Shown here: one piece after another, positions 32,747-40,165 of the stretch
How positions within the stretch are numbered: position 1 is the first letter of the stretch
Layout of the letters: the number at the start of each line of letters is the position of its first letter
Assembly (NCBI GenBank): GCA_017437905.1
Contig: JAFRWY010000024.1
Span: forward strand, 1-42,824
Direction of reading: 5' to 3'
From: Eubacterium sp.
GTDB lineage: Bacteria; Bacillota; Clostridia; Lachnospirales; Lachnospiraceae
DNA: 42,824 nucleotides
Notes under the pieces: generated by a model
The model's input: the letters and a program-made list of their open reading frames with translations, nothing else
What the model was told of the DNA's origin: nothing
The model's database searches: none
Program-made: the position numbers and the translations under genes

Positions 32747-33185
32747 TCACTCGTTTTCCACCAGGATCCTCCGGTAGTTAAAGCCCTTCTCCGGCTCCTT
32801 CACTATGGTGATGCGCACCGCATCCTCCGGAAGGATCCCTTCGATCAGCTTCGACCACTCGATGAGGCAGACCGCATCCGGCCGGCCGGTCACATCGTAG
32901 AATCCGACCTCCTCCATCTCATCCTCGGAGCCGATCCGGTAAACATCAAAATGATACAGGGACAGTCTCCCGGCCTGATATTCCTTCAGTATGGTAAATG
33001 TGGGGCTGGCCATGGGTTCCGTGATCCCGAGGCCTGCGCCGAAGCCCTGGGCGAAGACGGTCTTTCCGACCCCCCAGATCCCCGTCCAGACAGAACACCT
33101 CACCGCCCTTTGCCTGTTCCGCCAGCTGCTTTGCAAAGGCGTGGGTCTCCTCCGCACTCCAAGTTTCTATCTCCTGACTCTTCAT
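32747..33185 (-). pseudogene. tsaE: tsaE, t6A synthesis ATPase, frameshifted at the P-loop
   Basis: TsaE is the ATPase that activates the TsaBD complex. From the ATG at 33185 (GAGG 6 bases upstream) the frame reads MKSQEIETWSAEETHAFAKQ to CLDGDLGG, then leaves the family. The other frame continues with VGKTVFAQGFGAGLG, SPTFTILKEY, HFDVYRIG and IEWSKLIEG, all TsaE motifs, to the stop at 32747. The switch lies in a run of six C (33070-33075, G6 on the coding strand). Removing one G gives an intact protein of about 145 residues with P-loop GDLGVGKT. tsaE is usually essential, so a sequencing error in the homopolymer, a recent mutation or a recoding site are the options. Confidence 0.88.
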
Positions 33186-33186
33186 C

Positions 33187-33336
33187 CTATTCCTCTCCCG
33201 GGTTCCTCTCTTCCGATGCCCCGGCTTCCTTCTCATTTTCAGATCCTGCCCGAAGTCCCTGACGCCGTCCCCTCCGTATCTGTCCCTCGATGGCACAGGT
33301 GATCAGGAAGACCACCGGACATCTGAAGCGTATCAT
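33187..33336 (-). CDS. Possible 49-residue protein between ycxB-like gene and tsaE
   Basis: MIRFRCPVVFLITCAIEGQI, then Arg-rich and Glu-rich stretches ending NPGEE. Its ATG begins two bases after the stop of the upstream gene, with AGAAGGAC ahead, and its TAG ends one base before the tsaE ATG, so it fits the operon exactly. It has no recognised family. The short hydrophobic start is not a convincing signal peptide. It could be a real small gene or a leader-like frame. Confidence 0.4.
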   Translation of the reverse strand: MIRFRCPVVFLITCAIEGQIRRGRRQGLRAGSENEKEAGASEERNPGEE

Positions 33337-33338
33337 AG

Positions 33339-33881
33339 TCAGTCCTTCTTTCTGTACTCCTTCAGATTACCCGACAGGATCGGGTGAAATTCCTGCGTGT
33401 ACTGCACCACGCGGGACAGAATGCTGGACTTTTCTGCCCCAAGCTCAGAGAGGGGCCAGACAAATGCGTTGATCCTGCTGGTGTAAACCGCCACCATTTT
33501 CCCTGTCATTTTGATCTTATAGATCAGCTCCCAGCCTACCTCCAGATGCTCCTCCCCCTGACAGACCTCCAGATATTCCGGGTAGAGGGTGTACTCAATG
33601 GGCTTCTTGTAGGAGTCGCTGTTCTCCAGCTGTCTCTTCGCCTTGGACAGCAGCGTGATGGGATTCGCCACAAGACAGATCAGGGCGATGATCACATAAA
33701 CCGCCAGGCTGGGAATATCCGTCTGTTCCCGGAAGAAGATCTCCCGCACGGCCATCCCCACGCCTGCCAGACCGAGAATGATGCTGAACCATCCGCCCAG
33801 CCGGCTGTAATAGGATGTCACCATGAAGCTGGTCAGTGCTTCCTTCGTCATATTTACCTGAAACTTCTTTTCCTGTACCAT
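33339..33881 (-). CDS. YcxB-like membrane protein
   Basis: 180 residues. Two hydrophobic helices at about 30-50 and 58-78 are followed by a soluble domain with the YcxB pattern (PIEYTLYPEYLEV, then WELIYKIKMTGKMVAVYTSR). The molecular role of this family is not established. It is the first gene of the tsaE-containing minus-strand group. Confidence 0.8.
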   Translation of the reverse strand: MVQEKKFQVNMTKEALTSFMVTSYYSRLGGWFSIILGLAGVGMAVREIFFREQTDIPSLAVYVIIALICLVANPITLLSKAKRQLENSDSYKKPIEYTLYPEYLEVCQGEEHLEVGWELIYKIKMTGKMVAVYTSRINAFVWPLSELGAEKSSILSRVVQYTQEFHPILSGNLKEYRKKD

Positions 33882-33943
33882 GGGTTCCTAAATCCTGTTC
33901 CTTCCAAAATCAAGCAGTTCCGTCCGTCTTCCGTTACGGCAGG

Positions 33944-34438
33944 TCAGATATCCAGAGTAATCCTTTTTCCCGCCGGAGGAAGCTGACGGTAGCGGACACC
34001 GGTGCGGTCAAACATCTGCTTCGAAGCGATGGTAGACTCGGAATCCGCATATTTATCCTCCCGGTACACCACCTCCGTGATCCCGCTCTGAATGATGGCC
34101 TTCGCGCATTCGTTGCAGGGGAAGAGGGTGACATACACCTTCGCACCCTTCATGGTGCCGGTGCCCCGATAATTCAGGATCGCATTTAACTCCGCGTGGC
34201 AGACGAACATGTACTTGGAATCCAACGCACTGCCGTCCCGGCCCCAGGGCATATCATCATCCTCGCAGCCCTGCGGCATGCCGTTGTAGCCTACCGACAG
34301 GATTCGGTTATCCTCTCCGACGATACAGGCTCCCACCTGGGTGTTCGGGTCCTTCGACCGCTCCGCCGACAGCAGGGCGATCCCCATGAAATACTGATCC
34401 CAGCTGATATAATCCGTACGCTTCGTGTCGTTACTCAT
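33944..34438 (-). CDS. dCMP deaminase (ComEB family)
   Basis: Deaminates dCMP to dUMP, supplying thymidylate synthesis. 164 residues. The zinc site is complete: His81 and Glu83 in CHAELNAI, Cys108 and Cys111 in PCNEC. The N-terminal WDQYFMGIALLSAERSKDPN and the nucleotide-binding GYNGMPQGCEDD are typical of deoxycytidylate deaminases. AGGAGG stands upstream of the ATG. A likely promoter lies in the gap shared with the divergent histidine kinase. Confidence 0.94.
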   Translation of the reverse strand: MSNDTKRTDYISWDQYFMGIALLSAERSKDPNTQVGACIVGEDNRILSVGYNGMPQGCEDDDMPWGRDGSALDSKYMFVCHAELNAILNYRGTGTMKGAKVYVTLFPCNECAKAIIQSGITEVVYREDKYADSESTIASKQMFDRTGVRYRQLPPAGKRITLDI

Positions 34439-34493
34439 CTTACTCCTCCTGATGCTCCGGGGCGCATCTCCCCGGCCTTCTCACGCTATTCCC

Positions 34494-34522
34494 ACTCTAT
34501 CACACTTCGGCCGGAATGAAAA
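34494..34522 (-). promoter_or_regulatory. Candidate promoter of the dCMP deaminase gene
   Basis: Minus strand TTTTCA (34517-34522), 17-bp spacer, TAGAGT (34494-34499), 56 bases before the ATG. The gap 34439-34647 must also hold the histidine kinase promoter; I find only weak candidates near GTACTATATGG (about 34583). Confidence 0.4.
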
Positions 34523-34647
34523 CTCCCTTTCTGAAAAACATCCGCCCCACATTTTCAACTGTTCAGAGCCCTTCAAATATGGTACTATATGGTCGGGGTA
34601 ATGTCATTTTCTGTGCAGGAAAAGCCACAGAAGGGAGAAGGAACAAC

Positions 34648-37281
34648 ATGGAGAAACGATTCAAGGGAAATACCGTACGCGTGGCCTTTATCGGAGGCAC
34701 GATCACGCTGCTGATCCTCCTCATCGGAACGATCTGGATGGGCCAGAGCGCCACGCGGGACACCTCGGAGGCAGTGCATTCCGTCAGTCTTCTCTATCTG
34801 GACGAGCTGGCCGGACGGCGGGAGCAGGTCGTTGAGAAGAACCTGCAGGACAACATCCAGGTGATCCGGATCGCTGTCAGCTCCCTTACCGAAGATGACC
34901 TCCATGATCTGGAGCATCTGGAGGATTTCCAGCGGAGGATGAAGGCCCTCTTCCATCTGGAGAAGTTCGCCTTTGTGGACGATGGCGGTCTGATCTACAC
35001 CTCCACCGGTACACAGACGAATCTGGACAGCTACTCTCTGGATCCTGAAATTCTGACCGAGCCGTCGATCTCCGTGATCAATCTGGGCTCCGAGGACATG
35101 CGGGCCATCATCGCGGTTCCCATCGAGCCGGTGGCATTTCAGGGAAAAAACCTTCTGGTCTGCTTCATGGAGATCACCATGGAGAAGCTGCTGGAGGGTG
35201 CTGCCATAACCACCAACCATTCCGAATCCACCTTCTGTAATATCTACACCATGAACGGCATCTCCCTCAGCAACAAGGTGCTGAGCGGTCAGGCAAATGT
35301 AAAGAACCTCTTCGAGGCTCTGGGCGAGGCGGAGTTCGACGAGGGCTATTCTCTGGATCATGTGAAGAGCGACTTCGCCTCCGGAACCAAGGGCGTGATC
35401 ACATTTACCTATCATGGGATCCAGGAGACACTGACCTACTTCCCCATCGACGGGACCGACTGGATGCTGACCTACCTGATCCGGGAGAGCGTCATCAGCG
35501 ACCGGATCAACAGCGTTACCCGGGGGACCATCATCCGGAGTATCATCCAGTCCCTGCTGACCATGGCCGTGCTTGTCACCATGCTCTTCATCATCATCCG
35601 TCAGACAAAGAGAAGCGCGTTACTGAAGCTGGAGAAGAAGACGCTGGAGGCGGAGAACCGCATAAAGCAGGAGGAAATGGAGCACCGCATGGCGCTCCAG
35701 GAGGATCTGCAGGAGGCGCTGGCCGCAGCCGAGCAGGCGAATAAGGCCAAGACCGCCTTCCTGTCCAATATGAGCCACGAGATCCGGACACCGATGAATG
35801 CGATCATCGGCCTGCAAAGCATCGTGCTGCATGATCCCACCATTTCCGAGCATACACGGGACCATCTGGAGAAGATCGGGGCCTCGGCGAACCATCTGCT
35901 CGGGATCATCAATGACATCCTGGATATGTCCCGGATCGAGTCCGGGCGGATGATCATCAAGAAGGAGGAGTTCTCCTTCCCGAAAATGCTCGAACAGGTA
36001 AATACCATGATCAGTGGCCAGTGCCGGGACAAGAATATCCGTTACGAGTGCCGTCTGCAGGGACGGATCGACGACCACTATATCGGGGACGATATGAAGC
36101 TCCGGCAGGTGCTTCTCAATATCCTCGGAAATGCGGTAAAGTTCACGCCCGAGGGCGGTGAGGTCACCCTTCTTGTGGAGGATGCGAACCGCTTTGATGA
36201 CAAGGCAACGCTCCGCTTCACCATGAAGGATACAGGAATCGGTATGAGTAAGGAATATCTGCCCCATCTCTTCGATCCCTTCAGCCAGGAGGATTCCTCC
36301 GCCACCAACCGCTACGGCAGTACCGGCCTCGGTATGCCCATCACCAAGAGTATCGTGGAGCTGATGAACGGACAGATCGAAGTGGAAAGCGAAAAGGGCG
36401 TCGGCACTACATTTCATGTGACTGTTACCCTCACGGAATCGGAGCATGCCTCCGGGACGGAGGATGCCGGGGAGCTTCCGCCCCACGAAATGCATGTCCT
36501 GGCTGTGGATGATGACCCGGTGGCCTGCGAGCATGCACAGATTGTTCTGGGGCAGGTGGGCATGACCTGCGAAACGGCGCTGTCCGGCGCGGAGGCGCTG
36601 GAGAAGGTACGGATCTCCCATGCCCGGGGCGAGGATTTCGACCTCATCCTGGTGGACTGGAAGATGCCGGAGCTGGACGGCGTGGAGACGACACGACGGA
36701 TCCGCGAGATCGTGGGCCACGATACTCCGATCATCATCCTCACCTCCTACAACTGGGATGACATCGCGGACGCCGCACGGCAGGCGGGCGTGGATACCTT
36801 TGTGGCAAAGCCGCTTTTTGCCGGCACGGTACTGGACGAGTTCCGTGAAGCCTTCCGGAAGAAGCGGGAGAAGACCGAGGAGCACCGGGCGGAGCTTACC
36901 GGCCGGCGGATCCTGCTGGCAGAGGATATGGAGGTCAATGCGGAGATCATGGTCATGGTGCTGTCCATGCGTGAAATGGAGGCGGATGTGGCCGAAAACG
37001 GAAGGATCGCCGTGGAGAAGTTTGCCGCCAGTCCCGAGGGCTACTATGACGCGATCCTGATGGATATGCGGATGCCGGAAATGGACGGCCTCGAAGCGAC
37101 GCGGGTGATCCGTGCCATGGACCGGGAGGATGCGGCAGCTATCCCGATCATTGCCCTTACAGCAAATGCCTTCGATGAGGATGTGCAGCGAAGCCTGCAG
37201 GCGGGCCTGAATGCACACCTCTCCAAGCCGGTGGAGCCGGATGTGCTGTTCCATACACTGGAAACGCTGATCCGCGACTAA
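34648..37281 (+). CDS. Hybrid sensor histidine kinase with two receiver domains
   Basis: 877 residues. Transmembrane helix 1 (about 12-31), an extracytoplasmic sensor region of about 260 residues with no family I can name, transmembrane helix 2 (about 298-318), a coiled coil, then HisKA with His377 in SNMSHEIRTPMN. The HATPase domain follows (NILGNAVKFTPEGG, DTGIGMS, GSTGLGM). Receiver 1 has Asp670 (LVDWKMPELDG) and receiver 2 Asp806 (LMDMRMPEMDG), and both look intact. There is no Hpt or output domain, so phosphotransfer to a separate partner is expected. The start at 34648 has AAGGA just upstream; a longer frame to 34516 would run through the promoter region. Confidence 0.92.
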   Translation: MEKRFKGNTVRVAFIGGTITLLILLIGTIWMGQSATRDTSEAVHSVSLLYLDELAGRREQVVEKNLQDNIQVIRIAVSSLTEDDLHDLEHLEDFQRRMKALFHLEKFAFVDDGGLIYTSTGTQTNLDSYSLDPEILTEPSISVINLGSEDMRAIIAVPIEPVAFQGKNLLVCFMEITMEKLLEGAAITTNHSESTFCNIYTMNGISLSNKVLSGQANVKNLFEALGEAEFDEGYSLDHVKSDFASGTKGVITFTYHGIQETLTYFPIDGTDWMLTYLIRESVISDRINSVTRGTIIRSIIQSLLTMAVLVTMLFIIIRQTKRSALLKLEKKTLEAENRIKQEEMEHRMALQEDLQEALAAAEQANKAKTAFLSNMSHEIRTPMNAIIGLQSIVLHDPTISEHTRDHLEKIGASANHLLGIINDILDMSRIESGRMIIKKEEFSFPKMLEQVNTMISGQCRDKNIRYECRLQGRIDDHYIGDDMKLRQVLLNILGNAVKFTPEGGEVTLLVEDANRFDDKATLRFTMKDTGIGMSKEYLPHLFDPFSQEDSSATNRYGSTGLGMPITKSIVELMNGQIEVESEKGVGTTFHVTVTLTESEHASGTEDAGELPPHEMHVLAVDDDPVACEHAQIVLGQVGMTCETALSGAEALEKVRISHARGEDFDLILVDWKMPELDGVETTRRIREIVGHDTPIIILTSYNWDDIADAARQAGVDTFVAKPLFAGTVLDEFREAFRKKREKTEEHRAELTGRRILLAEDMEVNAEIMVMVLSMREMEADVAENGRIAVEKFAASPEGYYDAILMDMRMPEMDGLEATRVIRAMDREDAAAIPIIALTANAFDEDVQRSLQAGLNAHLSKPVEPDVLFHTLETLIRD

Positions 37282-37287
37282 GCCGCA

Positions 37288-37431
37288 ACCGGTGATGGCG
37301 TGCATATGATGACGAAATGATGCATCCATGTTCGGTGACGGTGTGCATCCGGTGGCGAAATGCCGCTCATGTCCGATGACAGTATGCATACGGTGGCGAA
37401 ATGCTACTCACCTCCGGTGGCAGTGTGCATA
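37288..37431. repeat. Tandem repeat of about 41 bp, 3.5 copies
   Basis: Units start at 37288, 37331, 37372 and 37413 (spacing 43, 41, 41) with the core TCCGGTGACGGTGTGCAT followed by a GGTGGCGAAATGC segment. It lies directly after the histidine kinase stop codon and before the shared terminator, and is not visibly coding. Confidence 0.8.
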
Positions 37432-37433
37432 CA

Positions 37434-37476
37434 AAAAAACAAGCGTCCGGTATCGAGTGTGACTCGTTACCGGACG
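37434..37476. terminator. Terminator between the histidine kinase and lysC
   Basis: CGTCCGGTATCGAGT (37444-37458) pairs with ACTCGTTACCGGACG (37462-37476) with one mismatch and a 3-base loop. On the minus strand it is followed by a run of seven T (37433-37439), so it mainly ends the lysC transcript. The plus-strand tail is TTTGCTGTTT. Confidence 0.88.
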
Positions 37477-37486
37477 TTTGCTGTTT

Positions 37487-37545
37487 GGATCCTTCGCTTC
37501 GTGCTGCGCGCCCACCGGCACGCATACGCCCGCTCAGGATGACAT
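37487..37545. repeat. Dispersed palindromic repeat
   Basis: Starts GGATCCTTCGCTTCG and ends GCTCAGGATGACAT, with a GC-rich middle. It matches the right arm of the 38829-38922 element, here beside the 3' end of lysC. Confidence 0.7.
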
Positions 37546-37558
37546 CTCCCTGCGACGC

Positions 37559-38764
37559 TTATGATACATTTCCGAGATCGAACTTGTCATGGATCGCGTT
37601 CATGGCCCGCTCGGTATTCTTCTCATTGATCAGGACCGTAACGCGGATCTCGGATGTGGAGATCATGCGGATGTTGATGTTGGCATCATACAGAGCCTCG
37701 AACATCTTCGCAGCCACGCCTGCATTTGTCTGCATGCCGGCACCGACGATGGATACCTTTGCCACTTCCTTGTTCACGTCGATGGACTGGCACTCCATAT
37801 TGTCGGAGATGATCCTTGCCGCATCATCCGCATCTGCAGTGCTGCAGGTAAATGTGATGTCCTTGGTTCCCTCACGGCCTACGGACTGGAGGATCATATC
37901 GATATTGATATTGGCCTTAGCCAGTGCATTGAACAGCTTAAATGCAACGCCCGGCTCATCCTTCACGCCGATCACTGCTACTCTTGCGGCATCCGTATCA
38001 CATGCTACGCCGCTTACGATCATCTTCTCCATCTTATGTCCCTCCTTAACAACGGTTCCTTCATTCGTATTCAGACTGCTGCGTACAACCAGCTGTACGC
38101 CGTATTTCTTCGCCAGCTCTACGGAGCGGTTGTGGAGAACGCCCGCACCCAGGGTTGCCAGCTCCAGCATTTCATCATAGGTTACCTGATCCAGCTTCCG
38201 CGCGGTCTTTACGATCCGCGGATCTGCGGTGTAGACACCGTCCACGTCCGTGTAGATCTCGCACTTGTCCGCATGCAGCGCTGCCGCCAGGGCAACTGCC
38301 GTGGTATCGGAACCGCCGCGGCCGAGGGTGGTATAGTCATCGTACTTGTTCACACCCTGGAAGCCGGTGATGATCACGATCTTGTGCTGCTCCAGCTCGT
38401 TACGGATGCGCTCGCAGTCGATCCTCTTGAGCCGTGCATTTCCGTAAACGGATGTGGTGTGCATAGCCACCTGAAATGCATTCAGCGAGATCGCCGGAAC
38501 TCCCAGATTTGCCATCGCCATGGCCATCAGGGCTACCGACATCTGCTCGCCGATGGTGAAGAGCATGTCCATCTCACGCTTCGGCGGATTCTCATTGATG
38601 TCCTTCGCCATGGTGATCAGTTCATCTGTGTACTTACCCATAGCGGAAAGCACAACGACCACATCATTTCCCTTTTTGTACTCCTCGATACAACGGTTTG
38701 CCACATTGTAGATACGCTCTTTGTTGGCAACCGAGGTACCTCCGAACTTCTTTACTACCAGCAT
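37559..38764 (-). CDS. lysC: Aspartate kinase
   Basis: First step of the aspartate family pathway (Lys, Thr, Met, diaminopimelate): aspartate plus ATP gives aspartyl phosphate. 401 residues. The catalytic domain begins VVKKFGGTSVAN and includes GFQGVNKYDDYTTLGRGGSD and DVDGVYTADPRIV. Two ACT domains at the C-terminus (about 265-400) imply feedback control by an end product; which one cannot be told from sequence. It is downstream of hom in the same direction. AGGAGG lies 10 bases before the ATG. No lysine riboswitch is seen in the short, repeat-filled leader. Confidence 0.96.
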   Translation of the reverse strand: MLVVKKFGGTSVANKERIYNVANRCIEEYKKGNDVVVVLSAMGKYTDELITMAKDINENPPKREMDMLFTIGEQMSVALMAMAMANLGVPAISLNAFQVAMHTTSVYGNARLKRIDCERIRNELEQHKIVIITGFQGVNKYDDYTTLGRGGSDTTAVALAAALHADKCEIYTDVDGVYTADPRIVKTARKLDQVTYDEMLELATLGAGVLHNRSVELAKKYGVQLVVRSSLNTNEGTVVKEGHKMEKMIVSGVACDTDAARVAVIGVKDEPGVAFKLFNALAKANINIDMILQSVGREGTKDITFTCSTADADDAARIISDNMECQSIDVNKEVAKVSIVGAGMQTNAGVAAKMFEALYDANINIRMISTSEIRVTVLINEKNTERAMNAIHDKFDLGNVS

Positions 38765-38828
38765 GGTATATGTATTCCTCCTTATCCACGCACACCTTTC
38801 CGGGTGGCGGAATTATCATAAATTGTAT

Positions 38829-38922
38829 GTCATTCTGAGGCCGCAGGCCGAAGAATCTCTTCAATCGGAGCCCTTCTATGCGGATCCTTCCCGCGGGCTC
38901 CTTCGCTTCGCTCAGGATGACA
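38829..38922. repeat. Dispersed palindromic repeat, most complete intergenic copy
   Basis: Left end GTCATTCTGAGGCCGC then GGCCGAAGAATCTC; right end GGCTCCTTCGCTTCGCTCAG then GATGACAA. The ends are an 11-of-12 inverted match (TGTCATYCTGAG). It occupies the gap between lysC and hom. Confidence 0.85.
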
Positions 38923-38927
38923 ACCCG

Positions 38928-40148
38928 TCAGGAAAGACGGATCCTGCCGATCACGTTCACTCCCGTTGCAGCAACAGCCTCATCCAGTGCATTTTCGGTC
39001 ATGGCCTTCGTCAGGAACGCTGCCTCGCCGATCACACCTCTCGGTGCCACCAGACGGCCTGCGCCGCCGAGTGCATTTGCAAATGCAGCCAGCTTCTCTG
39101 CGTCGCCATCCTCCACACGAACCAGGAAGCGGAAGGGATATTCTTTGATATCTCCCATCTGCTGCGGTTCCTTGCTCCAGAGGATCTCCCTATGACTGCC
39201 CAGTCGCCGGATACAGTCCTGGATGTCGGATACAACCGCACTTGCCGTTGCTTCCTTACCGGCACCCTGACCGTAGAACATTACATTTTCAAGCATATCG
39301 CCGTGCAACTTGATGGCGTTGTAAACGCCGTTTACTGCATAGAGGGGATCGTTCGACGGTACCAGGATGGGTGCCACAAGGGCATACACCCTGCCGTCCT
39401 TCACCCGGGCAGAACCCAGCAGTCTCACTACGGACTCCAGCGACCGTGCGTACTCGAAATCCACATTCGTGATCTTCATGATCCCTTCCATGGAAAGGCC
39501 TTCGAAGCTTACCTGCTTTTCATAAGCCAGGGATGCGAGGATCGCGATCTTCCGGCCGGCATCGTGGCCTTCCACGTCCGCTTCCGGATTCCGCTCCGCA
39601 TAGCCCAGCTCCTGTGCCTCAGCCAGCACCTCATCGTACTCCACGCCCTCTTCCGCCATTTTGGTCAGCATGAAGTTCGTGGTTCCGTTCAGGATACCGG
39701 AGATCTCATCAAAATGATCCGCCGTCAGGCACTCGATCATGGGACGGATAATGGGGATTCCGCCGCCCACGGATGCCTCAAAGAAGAAGTTTGCGTTATG
39801 CTCCTTCGCGATCTCAATCAGTTCTGCGCCCTTTGCTTCCACCAGCACCTTGTTGGAGGTGCAGAAGCTGATGCCCTTCTCCAAAGCCTTCTTCGCGAAG
39901 GTATAGGCCGGTTCCAGACCGCCCATGGCCTCAGCAATGACGCGGATCTCCGGGTCATTTACGATGATGTCATAGTCATGGACCAGGACCTTCTCCACCG
40001 GATCCCCGGGGAATTCCCGAAGGTCCAGAACGTATTTCAGGTTGATCTCTTCGCCGGCTCTGCGGCTCACATGGCTGTGATTCTCCGTAAGGATCTTCAC
40101 CACGCCGCTGCCGACGGTTCCGTAACCGAGTACTGCTACATTTATCAT
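38928..40148 (-). CDS. hom: Homoserine dehydrogenase
   Basis: Reduces aspartate semialdehyde to homoserine with NAD(P)H, leading to Thr and Met. 406 residues. The Rossmann motif is VLGYGTVGSGVV at residues 6-17, and the catalytic region includes TSNKVLVEAKGAEL, FFEASVGGGIPII, GILNGTTNFM and DVEGHDAGRKIAIL. A C-terminal ACT-like domain (about 325-400, FRFLVRVEDGDAEKLA) suggests threonine feedback. AGGAGG lies 7 bases before the ATG. It follows prfB by 17 bases and is probably cotranscribed with it and with lysC. Confidence 0.96.
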   Translation of the reverse strand: MINVAVLGYGTVGSGVVKILTENHSHVSRRAGEEINLKYVLDLREFPGDPVEKVLVHDYDIIVNDPEIRVIAEAMGGLEPAYTFAKKALEKGISFCTSNKVLVEAKGAELIEIAKEHNANFFFEASVGGGIPIIRPMIECLTADHFDEISGILNGTTNFMLTKMAEEGVEYDEVLAEAQELGYAERNPEADVEGHDAGRKIAILASLAYEKQVSFEGLSMEGIMKITNVDFEYARSLESVVRLLGSARVKDGRVYALVAPILVPSNDPLYAVNGVYNAIKLHGDMLENVMFYGQGAGKEATASAVVSDIQDCIRRLGSHREILWSKEPQQMGDIKEYPFRFLVRVEDGDAEKLAAFANALGGAGRLVAPRGVIGEAAFLTKAMTENALDEAVAATGVNVIGRIRLS

Positions 40149-40165
40149 GGAGTCACCTCCTGGTG

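Noticed and set aside
35620-37389. 589-residue minus-strand reading frame
   Set aside because: It is antisense to the histidine kinase, whose HisKA, HATPase and receiver motifs are intact, and has no Shine-Dalgarno or domain.
38765-38927. Lysine riboswitch ahead of lysC
   Set aside because: The gap is short and taken up by the palindromic repeat and a Shine-Dalgarno; no conserved L-box structure fits.
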